This document shows, piece by piece, positions 40,401 through 49,372 of a stretch of 64,000 nt of DNA (its first letter is position 1; each line of letters opens with the position of its first letter). The translations under genes were made by a program, and so were the position numbers. Source of the DNA: Chrysoperla carnea. Taxonomy: Eukaryota > Arthropoda > Insecta > Neuroptera > Chrysopidae. The notes below the pieces were generated by a model. It had not been told where the DNA came from and did not search any database. It saw only the letters and a program-made list of their open reading frames with translations. The stretch spans positions 75,713,435 through 75,777,434 of the forward strand of contig NC_058338.1 in the NCBI RefSeq assembly GCF_905475395.1, in the 5' to 3' direction.

Positions 40401-40948
40401 TTTTTAATTTTTAAGGTTAAGATACTTTTAAGTTTCTCTGATTTAGTTATGTTTTAAAGATTGATTTAAAAAAAGAGCCCACCATGGTATTCGAAGTCAA
40501 TTGCCGATAATGTAGATAATACGTAAACCTCTCATTTTATGATATAAACAATTAATTCAAAAATTGACAAAAAACACACCCAACCCTTCATATAAGTATA
40601 ATAGATGTAGGGACAGACGGAATATTTGTCGGCCAAAATTATTTTTGATTGTTTTTGATCATCCTCAATGAATTTTCATCAAGCTTATCGCGCAAGTATA
40701 AATTTTTTTCGGTCTTAAAAACAGAAGTTTCCAGCTATGAAAATACCTTTTGATTAAAATATTGTTAAACAAGATCTTAATAGAAGCCTCTCCATTTTAC
40801 AGCCGTTCTGAAATGACTTTCAAATACTATACTATGGTCCTAGACTGGTAAATATTAAAAAAGAAACATAAAAGTACTCACCATTAATTAAAAATACAAT
40901 TAAAATTGTCACAAATAAAATAAAATATTCCATCGTTGTTGCTAGCAT
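7335..40948 (-). CDS. Lrp4: LRP4-type low-density lipoprotein receptor-related protein, 22 coding exons, complete
   Basis: Single-pass cell-surface receptor; in animals LRP4 organises synapses (agrin/MuSK co-receptor in vertebrates). Exons on the minus strand, 5' to 3': 40882-40948, 28324-29017, 25724-25917, 23216-23345, 17684-17790, 17423-17594, 15872-16357, 14560-14900, 14286-14495, 14044-14225, 13811-13974, 12536-12921, 12259-12426, 11980-12195, 11640-11920, 11280-11576, 11027-11220, 10396-10699, 9798-10339, 9115-9361, 8383-9039, 7335-7496. All introns are GT-AG and phases match throughout, giving 2066 residues. Order: signal peptide, linker, 8 LDLa (about 231-580), 2 EGF, 4 YWTD propellers each with an EGF, TM 1929-1957, tail 1958-2066. 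LDLa repeats preceding propellers exclude LRP5/6/arrow. Exon 10 uses a weak donor (GTTTAA). Exact splice sites are inferred by eye; family identity is very secure. Confidence 0.95.
8383..10339 (-). CDS. Lrp4: LRP4 exons 19-21: EGF, beta-propeller 4, last EGF, transmembrane helix, juxtamembrane tail
   Basis: Exon 19 (9798-10339) carries the [12 protein letters not shown] and blades with YFTDV and [17 protein letters not shown]. Exon 20 adds [14 protein letters not shown] and FWSDA. Exon 21 adds [10 protein letters not shown], the final EGF ([20 protein letters not shown]), an acidic stalk, a 29-residue hydrophobic helix at residues 1929-1957, a basic stop-transfer run (NKRKTKKK), and an NPNY motif at 1979-1982 that fits an endocytosis or PTB-binding site. 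Exon 21 ends in phase 0 with CAA before GTAAG. Confidence 0.94.
10396..11576 (-). CDS. Lrp4: LRP4 exons 16-18: beta-propeller 3
   Basis: Exon 16 starts the third propeller ([27 protein letters not shown]). Exon 17 gives [20 protein letters not shown] and [12 protein letters not shown]. Exon 18 gives [17 protein letters not shown], where Asn replaces the usual Thr or Ser of the motif, and [13 protein letters not shown]. Exon 18 ends in phase 0 at 10396. Introns 16 and 18 are under 60 bases; intron 17 is about 330. Confidence 0.93.
11640..12921 (-). CDS. Lrp4: LRP4 exons 12-15: EGF, beta-propeller 2 and most of the following EGF
   Basis: Exon 12 carries an EGF domain of the NGGCSHMC type and the first blades of propeller 2 ([19 protein letters not shown]). 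Exons 13-15 supply [36 protein letters not shown] and YWTDWETSS, then the next EGF ([19 protein letters not shown]). Exon 15 ends in phase 0 at 11640, and exon 16 completes the EGF with DDGKSC. Introns here are short, from 59 to about 110 bases. Confidence 0.93.
13722..13805 (+). repeat. 42-base tandem duplication beside LRP4 exon 11 donor
   Basis: GGAACCGTAATCAAATTATT and GGAACTATAATCAAATTATT, offset 42 bases, end about six bases from exon 11. The donor itself is outside the repeat. Confidence 0.6.
13811..14900 (-). CDS. Lrp4: LRP4 exons 8-11: calcium-binding EGF and beta-propeller 1
   Basis: Exon 8 opens with [13 protein letters not shown], a calcium-binding EGF start, and then enters the first six-bladed propeller ([14 protein letters not shown], then FWSD). 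Exons 9-11 add blades with FWTDSG, FWTDWG, YWADA and YWTDWH. Exon 10 ends at 14044 with donor GTTTAA; the following acceptor at 13974 keeps the phase and restores [16 protein letters not shown]. In vertebrate LRP4 the first propeller binds agrin; whether this holds here is unknown. Confidence 0.93.
15872..25917 (-). CDS. Lrp4: LRP4 exons 3-7: LDLa repeats 1-8 and first EGF domain
   Basis: Exons 25724-25917, 23216-23345, 17684-17790, 17423-17594 and 15872-16357 carry the ligand-binding LDLa cluster. Each module has six cysteines and the acidic calcium cage CDxxxDCxxxxDE, for example [16 protein letters not shown] in exon 3 and [16 protein letters not shown] in exon 4. Counting the module split across exons 2 and 3, there are eight, the number typical of LRP4. 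Repeat 8 has a longer loop containing a Thr-rich [10 protein letters not shown] stretch. Exon 7 ends with an EGF module that exon 8 completes ([16 protein letters not shown]). The introns between exons 2 and 5 are 2.4, 2.4 and 5.4 kb and hold repeats. Confidence 0.93.
16918..17100 (+). repeat. Family B interspersed element fragment
   Basis: AACTCGCACTTGAAACATAG, AACACTCTCCATTAAATTA, CCGGTTCATCATTTGAG, CTACGATGCCACAGACAGAC. Shares these blocks with elements at 33629, 35731 and 49490. Upstream, at about 16558, 16709 and 17296, three loose copies of a TTTGAACCCACCGAAA-type block occur. It lies in LRP4 intron 6. Confidence 0.65.
18476..18675. repeat. Long inverted repeat (68-base arms, 64-base loop)
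   Basis: Arms 18476-18543 and 18608-18675 pair at 63 of 68 positions by hand count. Likely a foldback element. It lies in LRP4 intron 4 and would be transcribed with the gene. Confidence 0.75.
19141..19629 (+). mobile_element. Non-autonomous Helitron, copy A
   Basis: It starts TCTCTATA, ends CTAG, and sits exactly between A (19140) and T (19630), the Helitron target rule. Just before the end is the hairpin GCCCAGCGAAGCGGGC. An internal block GTTACGCTTTCACGCTAAAA is shared with copies at 47775 and 60675. It lies in LRP4 intron 4. Confidence 0.85.
21101..21696 (+). repeat. Family A interspersed element, copy 1 (GTCY-rich)
   Basis: It contains TTTAGTCCCAAGTTTGTAAC, a GTCTGTCTGTCG tetranucleotide tract, CGATAACTCAAAAACGAAAA, TTCGTAAATGAGCAACATAG and, at its end, a near-palindrome (CAATTAATTG) before GTTTTCACTTGTT. 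Copies at 25004, 37233, 43643 and 62985 share the same blocks in order. It lies in LRP4 intron 4. Confidence 0.8.
23826..24660 (+). repeat. Two diverged tandem units of about 420 bases
   Basis: AAACACGTTTTATC (23934) and AAACACATTTTATC (24361) start matching stretches that share a CATCGTAC block, TATATAGTT-ACGGTTCA blocks and AACTTTTTGCCGT near the end. An inverted piece of the same unit lies at about 25515-25640. LRP4 intron 3. Confidence 0.6.
24893..24972 (+). repeat. tRNA-like segment (SINE head or tRNA pseudogene)
   Basis: A box TAGCTCAGGTGG (24897-24908) and B box GGTTCAATTC (24952-24961) flank a plausible T-arm stem (GCGGG with CTCGC). The acceptor stem is poor, and an A-run follows. 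It abuts family A copy 2 in LRP4 intron 3. Confidence 0.55.
25004..25480 (-). repeat. Family A interspersed element, copy 2
   Basis: Starts CAAGTGAAAACAAACAATTG and carries the GGGTCCTACGGACCC, TTGCTCATTTACGAAC and GACAGACAGACGG blocks. Truncated at its far end. It lies in LRP4 intron 3, directly beside a tRNA-like segment. Confidence 0.8.
26109..26343. repeat. Family G repeat with internal foldback and 13-base direct flanks
   Basis: TTTAAGATCTATT occurs at 26109-26121 and again at 26331-26343. Between them are GTATTAGGTTTTTGGTAGTA and two inverted arms (about 26166-26224 and 26268-26327) around GCGTTCATTCTCAAG. Located in LRP4 intron 2. Confidence 0.6.
27055..27445. repeat. Inverted-repeat element in LRP4 intron 2
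   Basis: Inner arms of about 34 bases (27110-27143 and 27348-27382: ACCTAAGCAATTACCTCAGA against TCTGAGGTAATTGCTTAGGT) and weaker outer arms (GTGACATTACATTATATAGA and CTAGGTATAATGTAATGTCA). No coding capacity. Confidence 0.6.
28324..29017 (-). CDS. Lrp4: LRP4 exon 2: low-complexity extracellular linker and first half of LDLa 1
   Basis: This 694-nt exon encodes residues 23-254. About 200 residues are rich in Pro, Gly, His, Tyr, Thr and Gln, with a Thr/Asn/Pro stretch ([13 protein letters not shown]) and a Pro/Ile/His stretch, and only one early cysteine. Only the last 24 residues carry the cysteine pattern of an LDLa module, finished by exon 3. Vertebrate LRP4 goes almost directly from signal peptide to LDLa 1, so this is an added stalk-like N-terminal region. 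No known domain is recognised in it. The frame is open throughout and both splice phases fit, so it belongs to the gene. Confidence 0.9.
31233..32100 (-). pseudogene. hAT transposase remnant (dimerisation-domain end)
   Basis: On the minus strand, decayed frames recover [20 protein letters not shown] and [14 protein letters not shown] (about 31875-32030), then [20 protein letters not shown] and [20 protein letters not shown] (about 31510-31710). The last is the hAT C-terminal dimerisation motif (usually LPVTTATAERSFSTLRRL). Stops interrupt the frame, one directly before MLRVLPV. A CAGGCCCGTGCGCTGG terminus at 31233 resembles a hAT end. The upstream part is not found; a LINE fragment follows. 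It lies in LRP4 intron 1. Confidence 0.8.
32200..32440 (+). pseudogene. Non-LTR retrotransposon ORF2 C-terminal fragment, frameshifted
   Basis: Two adjoining frames read [22 protein letters not shown] and then [20 protein letters not shown]. Together they match the common LINE ORF2 tail (GHxLRK, WNPQGxRxRGRPxxTWRRT). At 32309-32312 one base of an expected TGG codon is missing, giving GATTGAATCC and a frame change; a codon is also lost in the KRGxP stretch. It is an old dead copy; where it starts upstream is unclear. Confidence 0.75.
33629..34030. repeat. Family B pair in opposite orientations
   Basis: A plus-strand copy (33629-33842) starts ACAAGTGAAATTTACAAAG and includes GGTTCATCCGTTTAGGAGC and a CAGACAGACAAACAGACACA tract that passes into (AC)n. 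A minus-strand partial copy follows at 33870-34030 (CTAAACGGATGAACCGATTT, TGTTTCAAGTGCGAC). It lies in LRP4 intron 1. Confidence 0.7.
34473..35408. repeat. 0.9-kb element with long decayed inverted ends
   Basis: Ends of about 120 bases are imperfect inverted repeats (GAACAATTTGGAATACATTC, ATTGTCCTTGAAGGACCC on the left; their reverse at 35310-35405). The interior has TGAACCTCGATAACTCGAA, a phrase like pogo/Tigger ends. The internal short frames are not convincing. LRP4 intron 1. Confidence 0.5.
35731..36150. repeat. Family B element joined to a family A fragment
   Basis: Family B from AAACAAGTGAAATTTACAAA to ACAGACAAACAGACAGACAG (about 36010), with an internal repeat of the AACTCGCACTTGAAACATA block. 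It then runs directly into the end of family A (TTACAAACTTGGGACTAAAC, TACATGGTATAAAAATAA). The switch happens inside the GACA tract. Confidence 0.7.
36841..37232 (+). repeat. Family D interspersed repeat, copy 1
   Basis: Shares ordered blocks with 55346-55742: TAGAGAAGTTCCATGTTTC, CGCCAGTGACG-type and AGAGAAATGATAAAATAACA-type blocks, AACGGTTTGTC, GATTCCGATT. No coding capacity; class unknown. It directly abuts family A copy 3. Confidence 0.65.
37233..37910 (-). repeat. Family A interspersed element, copy 3 (longest)
   Basis: Runs from AAATGAAAACAAACAATTG through the shared blocks to TTACAAACTTGGGACTAAAC and a terminal ATATACAGGATATAAAAAT. It abuts a family D repeat at 36841-37232. It lies in LRP4 intron 1. 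Confidence 0.8.
39141..39385 (+). mobile_element. tRNA-derived SINE
   Basis: Pol III A box (TAGCCGAGCTTGTTAAGGCG) and B box (GGGTTCGAATC, 39206-39216) resemble a serine-type tRNA. A non-tRNA body and an (ATT)n tail follow (about 39358-39382). It lies in LRP4 intron 1. Confidence 0.75.
40882..40948 (-). CDS. Lrp4: LRP4 exon 1: start codon and signal peptide
   Basis: The exon starts at ATG 40946-40948, with an in-frame TAA directly before it. It encodes 22 residues plus one base, nearly all a hydrophobic helix ([13 protein letters not shown]), as expected of a signal peptide. A second in-frame ATG at 40931-40933 has the better context (A at -3, G at +4) and would shorten the protein by five residues; either start keeps the hydrophobic core. 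The donor reads GTGAGTA after base 40882, phase 1. The next exon begins at 29017 after a pyrimidine-rich CAG acceptor and continues the frame. The transcription start and 5' UTR lie at higher coordinates and cannot be placed. Confidence 0.85.
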
Positions 40949-42793
40949 TTAAATTAATTATTGCGTACACAAAACAAAAAATTAAACGAAACCAACAAAA
41001 ATTAATTAAAATTAATTAGTAAAAAAAAAAACAAAACAAAACAATAATAAATTATAATTCACAATGGATTATTGAACAATATGCGAACTGTATTAAATAA
41101 GTTTGTTTTGTACAAATATTTAAAGATTAAAATCTTTTTAATTACAAGTTCGAGTTAATAAACTCAATCCTTATGTGTCTTCTTTTGTAAACGCGAACCA
41201 ACATTGTTATTCCTTGTGAGAATATTTTGGCACACCAGAAAACAAAATATAAAGGGGTGTTTTTTTTTGTGTTTAGTGTTTTTGAGAGCCGAATTATCGC
41301 AGTTTTTTCTTGGGTTCAGCACATACACGCAACAAACACACACTACATATTTAGACACCAAATTTTCAACAATTTCACGAACATATTTCAACAATCATGT
41401 CTCACAACAATAAATTTAAGATATACATTTTTTTAATAAAATAAAAACTATAAAAAAATAAATGGTTGCTCTAATAATGAAACATTTGTAATATAATTTC
41501 TATAGAACTATATTTAAATTGAAAGAATAGAGGTTTCTTTTTAAGTGTATTTATTTTTATGTAAAATTTTTATTATAAGTTTGTAATGCCCGAAGCATTT
41601 GCTATAACTGATCTGCGTATTCGAAAGATTGTCTTCGGTGCTAGCAACGAACAACTACCGAAATATTTTCACTGTTTGCAGTATTTTCTATTTTTATCCT
41701 TTATTATTCTATACAGTACACATATAACACATCTTTGTTTTAGTGGGTGTTGTGTATTACCATTGTACTACATATAATTATATCTGTTTTTCTTTAGAAG
41801 CGCGCGCTATATATATTTATTCGTATACAATATAATAAAACAGTAGCTTGTTTTTGCTATGTGCGTAGATTTCTAGTAATCGTGTAATATTAGAAGAAAA
41901 AGTATTATTAATCGAGTCTATCTGAGACTCTAATAAAGAAAAAAGAATTTAACAGCTCTAAGTAAAAAATTTTGTTTTGTAATATGTTTCTTAATTTCTT
42001 AATAACATTTAACCACTTAAAAATTTTTCAGACTGCATCCCCTATTTTACTATTTTAAAATAACAACCACGGCATGACCACCTGAGAAATCTGTTTTTAA
42101 GAAATTCGATAATTTCTCAAAAATTACGTTTTGTTTTTCATGTTTTTGGGGTCGCTGATTACGAATCCGGAAAATTGAGAAAATTCGCCGATTTTTTTAA
42201 TTTAGGGATAAAAAAAAGTCTGGTGCGACCCTCGAGGTCCACACGAAAAACTTCCCAGTAAAATGAAAAAATATAAAAAGGTCTTGTGAACATTTACAGA
42301 TCATGTTTCGAACATGTTTTGCAGCTTATGCTAGAACGATCATTATCTCCATAGATAAATGATGAGTTTCATCCACTTTCCAGATTCTGTTTATCGAGTT
42401 TTTTCCAGTTTCGATCATTAAAAAACTGCTGAACTAATGCTGCAGCAAACTCTTTCAGTTCTTAAATACGCGATTACGCGTCGAATAAGTCCAGTCACGT
42501 GTTAATGTCATAACTAGTTCGCGAGATAATCGAGGCGAAAGAAACCGAACGAACATACGCACATACGTACACACACACAGACATCACATTTAAAAGTTTG
42601 GATAAACCGCGGAAATATGTAAAACTGGAAATTTTCAAAATCGGCCCCATTACATTAACTTCCTCTGGGAAGTTAAAAATACTACGAGTTTTATATCGTT
42701 TTAACGAATAATAATTTATCGATTAATAATTTAACGAATAACGCTGATAACGAACTTGAATTTTAAAAAAAATCTAGGAAAATGGTGGAAATT

Positions 42794-42868
42794 AGTTATT
42801 GAAATAAATACCACGATACTCGACATAAAATTTTTATTTCGAGTATCGTGGTATTTATTTCAATAGCT
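42794..42868. repeat. Perfect 25-base hairpin
   Basis: Arms 42798-42822 and 42840-42864 are perfectly complementary (GAAATAAATACCACGATACT in the left arm) with a 17-base loop. The stem extends four more pairs with one mismatch. Intergenic between the two genes. Confidence 0.75.
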
Positions 42869-43642
42869 ATGTCTCAACTCGAAGTCAACAAGAATTCATC
42901 CTTATATGGTGGAAATCGTTTAAAATTTTCCAAAAAATTGATTGCTTGATCGTGTGATGTATCGGTTTTATGTATGTGATGTATCGATTATTTTAATTAC
43001 AATATTTAATTACAAATTTAAAAAATAAATTAAAATGTGTACCAAAAAATTTAAAAATTATAATTTGTAAATAGATAAAGTTATATGAAGATAAAAAAAA
43101 TTTCAACATGTACCATTTGAAAAATAAAAGTTATGTTTTAAGTTTTTTTTTTATGTTTAGAGCCTTATAAAACACTTAAAAACTGCAATTTGCGTTCAAA
43201 GTAACGGGCATCATCTATTACATATTAGGTATATATATAATATTTGATGTGCAACGCGTTCGCGATATTTGATGATTAGCGCCGGCGCTACAAACACGGT
43301 CTATAATAATATCGTCAATTCTTCGTCTATAAAGTCATATGCTGTTTTGGTTCCGTGTATCTCTTTCTTATGAATTAATATCAATATATGTATGCAATTT
43401 TTTATTATAAATAGAGCAGTCCATTGGTCAATTTAAAATAATAATGACTTTATAGTATTTTTATTGTTGGTGGTGTAATAAATTTTAAATGTTGCAGATT
43501 TATTTTTACGATAACATATTTTATTGAGTTGAAGAAAAGGATGCTTTTAAAATACTTAAATAGTTATTAATATCGTCACTGTTTTAATAACGAACAATTC
43601 CAAGTATTAAATATTGAATGTTATTTTTAATTTTAGTCAAAA

Positions 43643-44127
43643 ACAAGTGAAAACAAACAATTGACTGAGTTAATTGTTGAAATACCATGTACAGACAGTG
43701 TTGATTACTCTATCACATTACACATATACCTATACATGTCACACATACATAACTGATAAACCCATATAATACTACCATTTGCGCATAATATGCGCTCTCA
43801 CGGGTAAACAGTGATGTTTACGAAAAAATGTTTCAAACAAAAGTTCTTTATTTTTTTATAAGAAATGTTTTTTACATTTAAACTTTTGTTCTATCTCTGA
43901 TGATTTACAATATGGGTCCTACGGACCCAAGACCCAATTGACCTATGTTGCTCATTTACGAACTCGACCTCACTTTTTACGTCCTCAGCACGCTGTAAAT
44001 TTCAGCTTGACATCTCCTTTCGTTTTTGAGTAATCGTGATGACAGACGGACAGACGACAGACGACTGACAGACAGACAACCGGAAATGGGCTAATTAGGT
44101 GATTTTATGAACACCTATGTACTGCCC
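43643..44127 (-). repeat. Family A interspersed element, copy 4
   Basis: Starts ACAAGTGAAAACAAACAATT and contains the CAGACGGACAGACGACAGAC tract and CCGGAAATGGGCTAATTAGG. Truncated like copy 2. Intergenic, between the two genes. Confidence 0.8.
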
Positions 44128-45389
44128 GATTAACCTCAAGTAGGAAAGTAACTGTTGAAAAGAATGAAATAATTCAACTTGTTTTTCTTGTTTTCCTTAA
44201 AAATGTTTTCCTACTCAATTATTTCTAAAAAATGAACAAATAAAAATTTTTGAAAAATCGTTTATTTATATTCCTCTTTTTCTCTCAAATTTTCTGGTAA
44301 CAATTTCTTAATAATTTCAAAAGGAAAAAACAGGGATTTTGCCAGAAAATTGACTAAATTTCTGTCGTATTTATTTACAAACTTTCTAACAAAATAACAC
44401 AGTTAAAATGAGAGGTGTCGTCGGATACCCGGTAAGAACAGTTCCTTTCGTACTTTTGTACATTATAATTGTGGCGCTTACTTTTTTATTTACGATATTT
44501 TTCTGAAAGTTTAAGGTATTAATTTTAGAAGTTAAGTACTTCTTTTATCTTTTAAAGACTTTATTTTTATAGCTTACTGTATGAATTAACCGTAATATTA
44601 TTTAAAAAAGACATACTTCTGATTTAGTAGTCATCTCAATATGTGCGTACATTACCTACATATGGTTTGATCAGGATATTTGTTATGAAATAACATATAA
44701 TTTTCTTGGACATACTTTATAAAATGTCTATTATCTTCTGATAACTCACTTTAATAACACATTTTTTAGATTGAAAAAACATAAAATTTTGACAAAAAAT
44801 ACAAATTGACAAATTATAAAAATATTTTTGCATGTTCTCAAAATTCATTGCAAGCTTAAAAAAGTTTTAGTTTCCTAGGTGATGTAGGTCAAAATGGTCG
44901 GTTTTTTGTGTCGTTTCCTTTGGTACACTTTTTTTAGTTTTATCTCTCAACCTGCAAAGAAATCAGAACGATAACATGCGAAAAGGAATATGGTTCCAAT
45001 AATAATGACTTTTTGGGGCAATGGGTTTTTAAACGAGTGTGCCACTTTGTCCTGTACTACAAAAAAACTATTAGTTTAAAAATATTGGCACACTTGATAG
45101 ATGATGATAAGACAATATTTTTATGAGCCTAGGGGAATATTATTTCTATTATCCTAGGAGAATAATAAAAATAACATAGTGCAATAAAATAAATGTAAGT
45201 TTCAGACATGCATGTATAATTTGGCTGGGTATGATCCATGAATAGTCACAGTCAATTTAAATTGCAAGGGGAAAATATAGGAAGGGTTGTTGTTTTTTTT
45301 ACTCAGTTATTAAATTGGTTGTGTGAAACTTCCGCACTCAGTGGCAACAAGTAGTAAATATGAAATTTTATTATCTATCCAGTTCACCA

Positions 45390-45620
45390 AAAAAATAAAT
45401 AATTTAAAAAATCAAAAACCCGGTTGCGATAAATAAAATCTGAAAAGAAAGAAACAAGTCCAGTAGTTTTCATAGCAACTTTAACAGTCGGGGTCCATTA
45501 TGGGGAAGATTTGAGTCGGTCTATATTTTTAAGACGAATATAAATTTACCTTAACAGTCGAAATCCACCGACTCGTTTGGAATATACGTAACCACTTCTT
45601 GACAGTCGGGTAAAAAGAAA
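45390..45620 (+). mobile_element. Foldback MITE, family E, partial copy 2
   Basis: Matches the left arm and centre of the element at 49110 (AAAGAAACAAGTCCAGTAG, ACTTTAACAGTCGGGGTCCA, GATTTGAGTCGGTCTA). The right arm is badly decayed. Confidence 0.6.
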
Positions 45621-47300
45621 GAAGATAAAAACTCAACTTGAGTTTAAAATTATGTTTTGAATATTTCAAAGTGTAAGAATTCGAACACTTGCTTTGGCTG
45701 AAAACTACTCGAGTTGAATATAAATTTTGATTTTACATCAAATATACTTACTATTCAACAGTGCCGGATTTACTTTTCAAAGGCCTATAGACGGACTTTT
45801 TGTCGGGGGATCTACTTGAGAAGAAATTTTTGTTAGAAACGGGAAAATAACTGATTTTTAGTGGAAAATTTTCTATTTACTAATACATAAAATGACCGAT
45901 ACTTCAAGTTGATTAAAAGTATACAAAATATTATTTTTAAATCATTTTCTAACTCTTTTGCTCAGCAAAACTATGTCATCGAAATTTAATTCTCTCAGTA
46001 GATTGGATTCCATGTTTATATTCCGTCAAACTCGGTAATCCATCTTCTGTAAATACAAATTTTTTCATTTTGTGGGGACCCAAAGGCGTGGCCATGTCCG
46101 CCTATATATGGTAAATTCGGCACTTCTATTCAGGCTGCTTTTGTTAGAGAACAATATAATTGTGTGAAAGGTTTCCCCCACAATGAATAAAATTTCCAAT
46201 AATTTCTTGCGGCAACCTACACGAAGACTAATAAAATAAATTTGAGAATTCCAATAAGCTTAATTTATTTTTTTTGTTCAAACAATGAAACAATGGAATA
46301 TAGGAATTACGGCATACTTGAAAAGTCAGTGAAATAAAGTCGGATTCCTTCAAAAAAGCAAAAAATCTGGGAATTTTATTATTTTCGTAACGTAATTCTA
46401 AAATAATTTCCATAATAATTTTTATCTTTTCAAATTTATTCTTACAAAAATGACTCCTCAAATTATTTCTTTCCTATAAACTTGCTTTATGAGTCATACC
46501 TAGTATATTGTTCTTCTTATCTTTGCAATATTTTCGTCTCTGCTTTTAAAATAATGTCATCTTAACAATTTGATAAGGAAATTTTTTCAATTAGGTATTA
46601 AACTGAAAAGCCTGGAAATGTAGAATAATTTATTTTTGCAAAAACTTTGGCTACCAAATAAAACCAACGAAATCGAAAAATATTTCGAATTAATTCGAAA
46701 AAATAATATTGCTTTTCTCTCTAGGCCAACGATAACTATTTTGAAAATTAGTAGAAAGCACAATTTGGTGCGGAACTTACATATCGTGATTCAATTAAAT
46801 GTTCTTTTAAAATGTTATTATTATTAATTTTAAATTAATGCACTTAAATTATATTTTAAGTGAATTGTTTGTTTTGAAAGGGAATTTTATTATTATCCAT
46901 GTTAATTATCGTAAGATTTATAAATATATCAAGTTGTTTATCATGTTATTAATTTATATAAACGTACAAATCTGAATAACATTTAATTATCATCGTATAA
47001 ACTTATTCCATTGCACTGGTGCATGAAAGGAAGTCAATTTGATAATAAGTGCAAACTATCAACCATTTCCGAAAAATTTATGTGGGAGAATTATTAATTT
47101 CATAATAAATTCAAAATATATCAACTAATGAATTCAAAATATAAAAACTACTCTTTGAGATTATGTATGGCAATTTTCGTGATATAGATACGCTTAAATT
47201 GGCCCTTGTTCCAAAGATGGCCCACTTTCAAAATATCATACTTTTAAAGGTTCGAATAAGTGTAATATAACGCGCTAATGTTCGGTTATTGGCATAGATA

Positions 47301-47345
47301 AAACTGTAATTTCATATCAATGGTAGGGATATGAAATTACAGTTT
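47301..47345. repeat. Perfect 18-base hairpin with 9-base loop
   Basis: AAACTGTAATTTCATATC at 47301-47318 pairs perfectly with GATATGAAATTACAGTTT at 47328-47345. Intergenic. Confidence 0.75.
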
Positions 47346-47774
47346 CGCTGTCTTGGTAATGGTTGATAGTGTGTCAGCCACGTTGCAAATTTTCTACGAT
47401 TTATAACCTTAGTTATATACACCCAATTTTTATAGTTTTTTAGAAAAACATACTATTTTTGCGTTTTTTTAATACAAGGTTACTTAGGTTCAAGAGCTAA
47501 AAGGGTAAGTGTTGTTTTTATCATTTGGTTGGTTTTCATCAAAAAGAAGTTATTGATTTGTGCTTGTTATAGGACTGATCCAACAAAAACGGACCGTATG
47601 CGTGCTTAGAGTTCATGCATGTATGTTGAGTTTCTTCAACCCACCATATTTTTTAAATATCTGATTTGGATGCATGGGTTATCGTTACAGGCTGTAAATT
47701 TTTGGAAAATTCAATATAGCGGCTATACGGCGCTATTTTCTCAGAGACAAAAAACACTATTTTAAAGATTGACA

Positions 47775-48173
47775 TCTCTATATATTATAAATGTGAAAGT
47801 AAGCATGTTTGTTTGTTACGCTTTCACGCTAAAACTAGCGAATGGTTTTTAATGAAACTGTGCAGCAATATAGCTGATATATCAGAATAACGCATGAGAT
47901 ATAATTTATAAAGATATATTAATAAAAAAATACAAAAAATTAAAAAATTAATTTAATTTGACATTACCATAAATTACAGATTTCTGTAAAAATAGTCAAT
48001 ATAAAATATTTCACGGCCATCTTCTCTGATATACTCAACGAATAATTACTATTATACATTTAAAAAAATAGAAAATCATACATATATTTTACCTGTGTAA
48101 AGCAATCCTTACCATTATTTCGAGTGTTATAGAAAGCGGATAAGCCCAGCGAAGCGGGTGGGTATCACTCTAG
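47775..48173 (+). mobile_element. Non-autonomous Helitron, copy B
   Basis: It starts TCTCTATATATTATAAATG, ends CTAG, and is flanked by A and T. It carries the same GC-rich 3' hairpin and internal blocks as copy A but is about 90 bases shorter. Confidence 0.85.
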
Positions 48174-49109
48174 TATTTTTATAAATAGATACGTGCGTAT
48201 GAAGGAAAAAGGTGACTCAAGTACTCGCTGGTCAAACAGCTAAAAGTAAAATTGTCATTGAAGTAAGGAGATCTCTTAGATTGAAAAGTATTCCACAGAA
48301 AGGTCAACGATTGCAATCACAATTTTATTAATCTGTTTCGTTGGTAAGTAAATGAATGTTCTTTTGCTTTGTATATACATATTAACTAATAAAAATTTAT
48401 TTTAACTTTGTAGTTTGTTTTTTGTCAGGCTTTAAAATTATTTATTTAAGTTTTATGAAAAATTAAACATAAAAAAGTAGAGCTTGTGTTTTTTAAATGA
48501 CAGGTTTATTTTTATGGATAATAGCCAGTGAGGATAAAATTGATAAAAAATGAAAGCTTGCAATATAAAACAAATTTTTTATTTTCATAGTTTACACACT
48601 AAAATTAATTTTTCTTTTTGTTTTTTAAGAATAAAATTATTATTTATTTATATAATTTTCTTTTTTTTTTATACAATATAATATATGTATATGACTCTTT
48701 ATTTCAATTTTATCGAGTTTAAATTCGAACACTATATTTTTTTTTTTTTCTTTTAATATCAAATTGCTGTGATTTCTATTATTTTTTTTTTTTTTTTAGT
48801 AGATAAACATGAACATTTCATAAAGTTTTTTAACACTAAATAGTTTATTATTTTTTTATTTTTTTTATTACAAATTGTTTTTGTTTTTTGAAGCGAAATG
48901 ATGAAAAATTATTATTTTTTTGAAAAATAATTTTTAATGAAGGAGAGCAAGTTTTGTCTTTTTTTTTGTTACTATTAGAGGGACGGAAAACTATTACTGA
49001 TTCTTCTGAAATGGGTTGCTAGATTATTGAAAATAATGCCAAGGGATAAGAAGTGTAAAGTGTAAAGATTTTTTTTTAGGTACTATTATTTCAGATAGTA
49101 TCTAATCAA

Positions 49110-49372
49110 TAAAATAAATAATTAAAAACCTGACTATAAATAAAAATCCCAACTGCGTTAAATAAAATTTGAAAAGAAAGTAACAAGTCCAGTAGTTTAC
49201 AGAACGACTTTAACAGTCGGGGTCCATTCTTGGCAAGATTTGAGTCGATCTAAATTTTAATGGACCCGACTGTTAAAGTTACTATGTAAAATACTGGACC
49301 TGTTTCTTTCTTTTCAGATTTTATTTAACGCAGTCGGAGTTTTAATTTTTTAAATTATTTATTTTATATTAG
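49110..49372. mobile_element. Foldback MITE, family E, copy 1
   Basis: Arms 49141-49228 and 49259-49345 are close inverted repeats (ACTTTAACAGTCGGGGTCCA against TGGACCCGACTGTTAAAGT), and complementarity continues outward into AT-rich DNA. Intergenic. No coding capacity. Confidence 0.7.

Noticed and set aside
7335..40948. LRP5/6 (arrow) identity for the propeller gene
   Set aside because: LDLa repeats and two EGF domains precede the propellers and there are eight LDLa; LRP5/6 has propellers first and three LDLa next to the membrane.
41164..41436. Overlapping 69-76-codon frames on both strands just upstream of LRP4 exon 1
   Set aside because: No conserved motif; likely chance frames in 5' flanking or UTR DNA.
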